From assembly GCA_017550765.1 (NCBI GenBank), contig JAFZOC010000023.1:1-6671 (forward strand): a DNA stretch of 6,671 nt, read 5' to 3'. Position 1 is the first letter of the stretch. Each line of letters starts with the position of its first letter. A program made the position numbers and the translations under genes. A model generated the notes under the pieces. That model saw only the letters and a list, made by a program, of their open reading frames with translations, had not been told where the DNA came from and did not search any database. This document shows positions 5,680-6,671 of this stretch, piece after piece. The stretch comes from Oscillospiraceae bacterium (lineage in GTDB: Bacteria > Bacillota_A > Clostridia > Oscillospirales > Oscillospiraceae).

Positions 5680-6162
5680 ATGGGACCCGATCTCACCATG
5701 CCCGTGGAGGGCGGCCTGGTCAACCTCCGGGTGGGCGCCATCATCCGGAAGGACGGGAAGCTCCTGATGGTCGGCAACGCGACCAACGACTACGACTATT
5801 CCGTAGGCGGGCGCATCCGCTTCGGCGAGACGGCGGAAGAGGCCGTCGTCCGCGAAGTCGAGGAGGAGACCGGCTGCCGGCTGGAGATCGACCGCCTGGG
5901 CTTCATCGAGGAGAACTTTTTCTATGGCACGTCTCCCTTCAAGCGGGAGAAGCTGGTCTATGAGATCTCCTTTTACTTCTATATGAAGACGCCGGCGGGC
6001 TTCGAGCCTCTCAGCGACCGCTTTGAGGAAGAGGGCACGCCGGAGCACCTGGAGTGGCTCTCCCCCGACACGGAGAAGACCATCTATCCGGCCTTCTTCC
6101 GCACGGAGCTGGCCGAGCCCGTGCCCTATGTCCGGCACATCGTGTCGGACGAACGAATTTGA
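5680..6162 (+). CDS. Nudix hydrolase
   Basis: A 160-aa enzyme expected to cleave a nucleoside diphosphate linked to another group (X), using divalent metal. The Nudix box GX5EX7REUXEEXGU is complete at residues 44-66: Gly44, Glu50, Arg58-Glu59, Glu62-Glu63 and Gly65. The N-terminal strand [16 protein letters not shown] and the [13 protein letters not shown] lead-in are typical of the fold. The substrate cannot be read from the sequence. GGAGGAG (5667-5673) lies six bases before the ATG, which supports this start over Met7. It begins 58 bp after the DUF512 stop and ends 20 bp before der, so it probably belongs to the same transcript. Whether it has a functional tie to either neighbour is unknown. 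Confidence 0.93.
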   Translation: MGPDLTMPVEGGLVNLRVGAIIRKDGKLLMVGNATNDYDYSVGGRIRFGETAEEAVVREVEEETGCRLEIDRLGFIEENFFYGTSPFKREKLVYEISFYFYMKTPAGFEPLSDRFEEEGTPEHLEWLSPDTEKTIYPAFFRTELAEPVPYVRHIVSDERI

Positions 6163-6182
6163 GAAAAAGGAGGGTCTGCCGT

Positions 6183-6671
6183 ATGTCGAGACCCCTGGTC
6201 GCCATCGTGGGACGACCCAACGTTGGCAAGTCCATGCTCTTCAACCGCCTGGTGGGGCAGCGCCTCTCCATCGTGGAGGACACCCCAGGCGTCACCCGGG
6301 ACCGGCTCTATGCCGAGTGCGAGTGGTGCGGGCGCAAATTCGATATGGTGGACACCGGCGGCATCGAGCCCAGCACCGACAGCGAGATCCTGCTCTTCAT
6401 GCGGGAGCAGGCCCAGATCGCCATCGACCAGGCCACGGTGATCGTCTTCGTGACAGATCTGCGCACCGGCGTCACCGCAGCGGACCAGGAAGTGGCCAAC
6501 ATGCTGCTGCGCTCCAAGAAGCCCGTGGTGCTGGCCGTGAACAAGGCCGACTCCACCGGCGAGACGGACCCGGGCGTGTACGAGTTCTACTCCCTGGGCC
6601 TGGGGGATCCCATCCCCACCTCCGCCGTCCACGGCCACGGCACCGGGGACCTGCTGGACGAGTGCCTGAAG
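6183..6671 (+). CDS. der: Ribosome biogenesis GTPase Der (EngA), N-terminal part (partial at window edge)
   Basis: 163 codons of the first GTPase domain are present; the second G domain and KH-like domain lie beyond the window. Der is an essential double-GTPase that helps assemble the 50S subunit. Motifs in order: G1 GRPNVGKS (10-17), G2 threonine in PGVTRDR (Thr38), G3 DTGG (57-60), G4 NKAD (120-123) and G5 TSA (146-148), followed by [10 protein letters not shown]. Position 18 is Met (GKSMLFN), where E. coli has Thr; I recall this as common in Clostridia. AAGGAGGG (6167-6174) lies eight bases before the ATG. It is the third gene of the run with DUF512 and Nudix, 20 bp after the latter. Confidence 0.97.
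   Translation, partial: MSRPLVAIVGRPNVGKSMLFNRLVGQRLSIVEDTPGVTRDRLYAECEWCGRKFDMVDTGGIEPSTDSEILLFMREQAQIAIDQATVIVFVTDLRTGVTAADQEVANMLLRSKKPVVLAVNKADSTGETDPGVYEFYSLGLGDPIPTSAVHGHGTGDLLDECLK

Noticed and set aside
4179..5786. A 535-codon open frame on the minus strand, antisense to the DUF512 gene
   Set aside because: The plus strand encodes intact radical SAM motifs over the same stretch. The antisense product is low-complexity (Val, Gln, His, Arg) and crosses into the Nudix gene.
6234..6236. Met18 after GRPNVGKS in Der, as a possible defect
   Set aside because: The G1 motif itself (GxxxxGKS) is complete, and GKSMLFN is, as I recall, common in clostridial Der proteins.

Overview
The window looks like a chromosomal piece of a high-GC Firmicute of class Clostridia, probably from the Oscillospirales or a related gut lineage. 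The evidence is strong AGGAGG-type ribosome binding sites, near-perfect sigma-A promoters, a yceD-like/rpmF (L32) pair, a DUF512 radical SAM gene close to der, a four-cysteine L32, and high GC. The taxonomy is an inference from gene content, not from a search. Most of the window is conserved housekeeping machinery tied to ribosomes and translation. I found no phage, insertion sequence, CRISPR array or tRNA/rRNA gene.

Layout. The left half is read on the minus strand. It holds the N-terminus of an ABC-F ATPase (start at 233, cut by the window edge), then a 359-bp intergenic block with a strong hairpin and a 20-bp tandem repeat. Next come a 516-aa putative lipoprotein with beta-propeller-like repeats (2143 to 593) and an RluA-family pseudouridine synthase (3252 to 2284). 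The right half is read on the plus strand: a YceD/DUF177 protein (3375-3869), ribosomal protein L32 (rpmF, 3908-4093), a terminator, a PDZ/radical SAM/DUF512 protein (4254-5621), a Nudix hydrolase (5680-6162) and the start of the ribosome-assembly GTPase Der (6183 onward, cut by the window edge).

The two halves diverge from 3253-3374. There, two strong sigma-A promoters sit back to back with -35 boxes that share five base pairs; the plus-strand one is a perfect TTGACA-17-TATAAT. This joins control of an RNA-modifying enzyme to that of yceD-rpmF. The lipoprotein and the ABC-F gene each have their own recognisable promoter. The DUF512-Nudix-der series is closely spaced and probably co-transcribed, but no clear promoter is visible ahead of it.

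Nothing here is clearly a new biological system. The points most worth a second look are the overlapping divergent promoters, the 20-bp tandem repeat beside a 17-bp hairpin, a nine-residue gap near the Walker A motif of the ABC-F protein, two mutually exclusive hairpins ahead of rpmF, a hairpin against the DUF512 ribosome binding site, and the uncharacterised DUF512 radical SAM protein itself.
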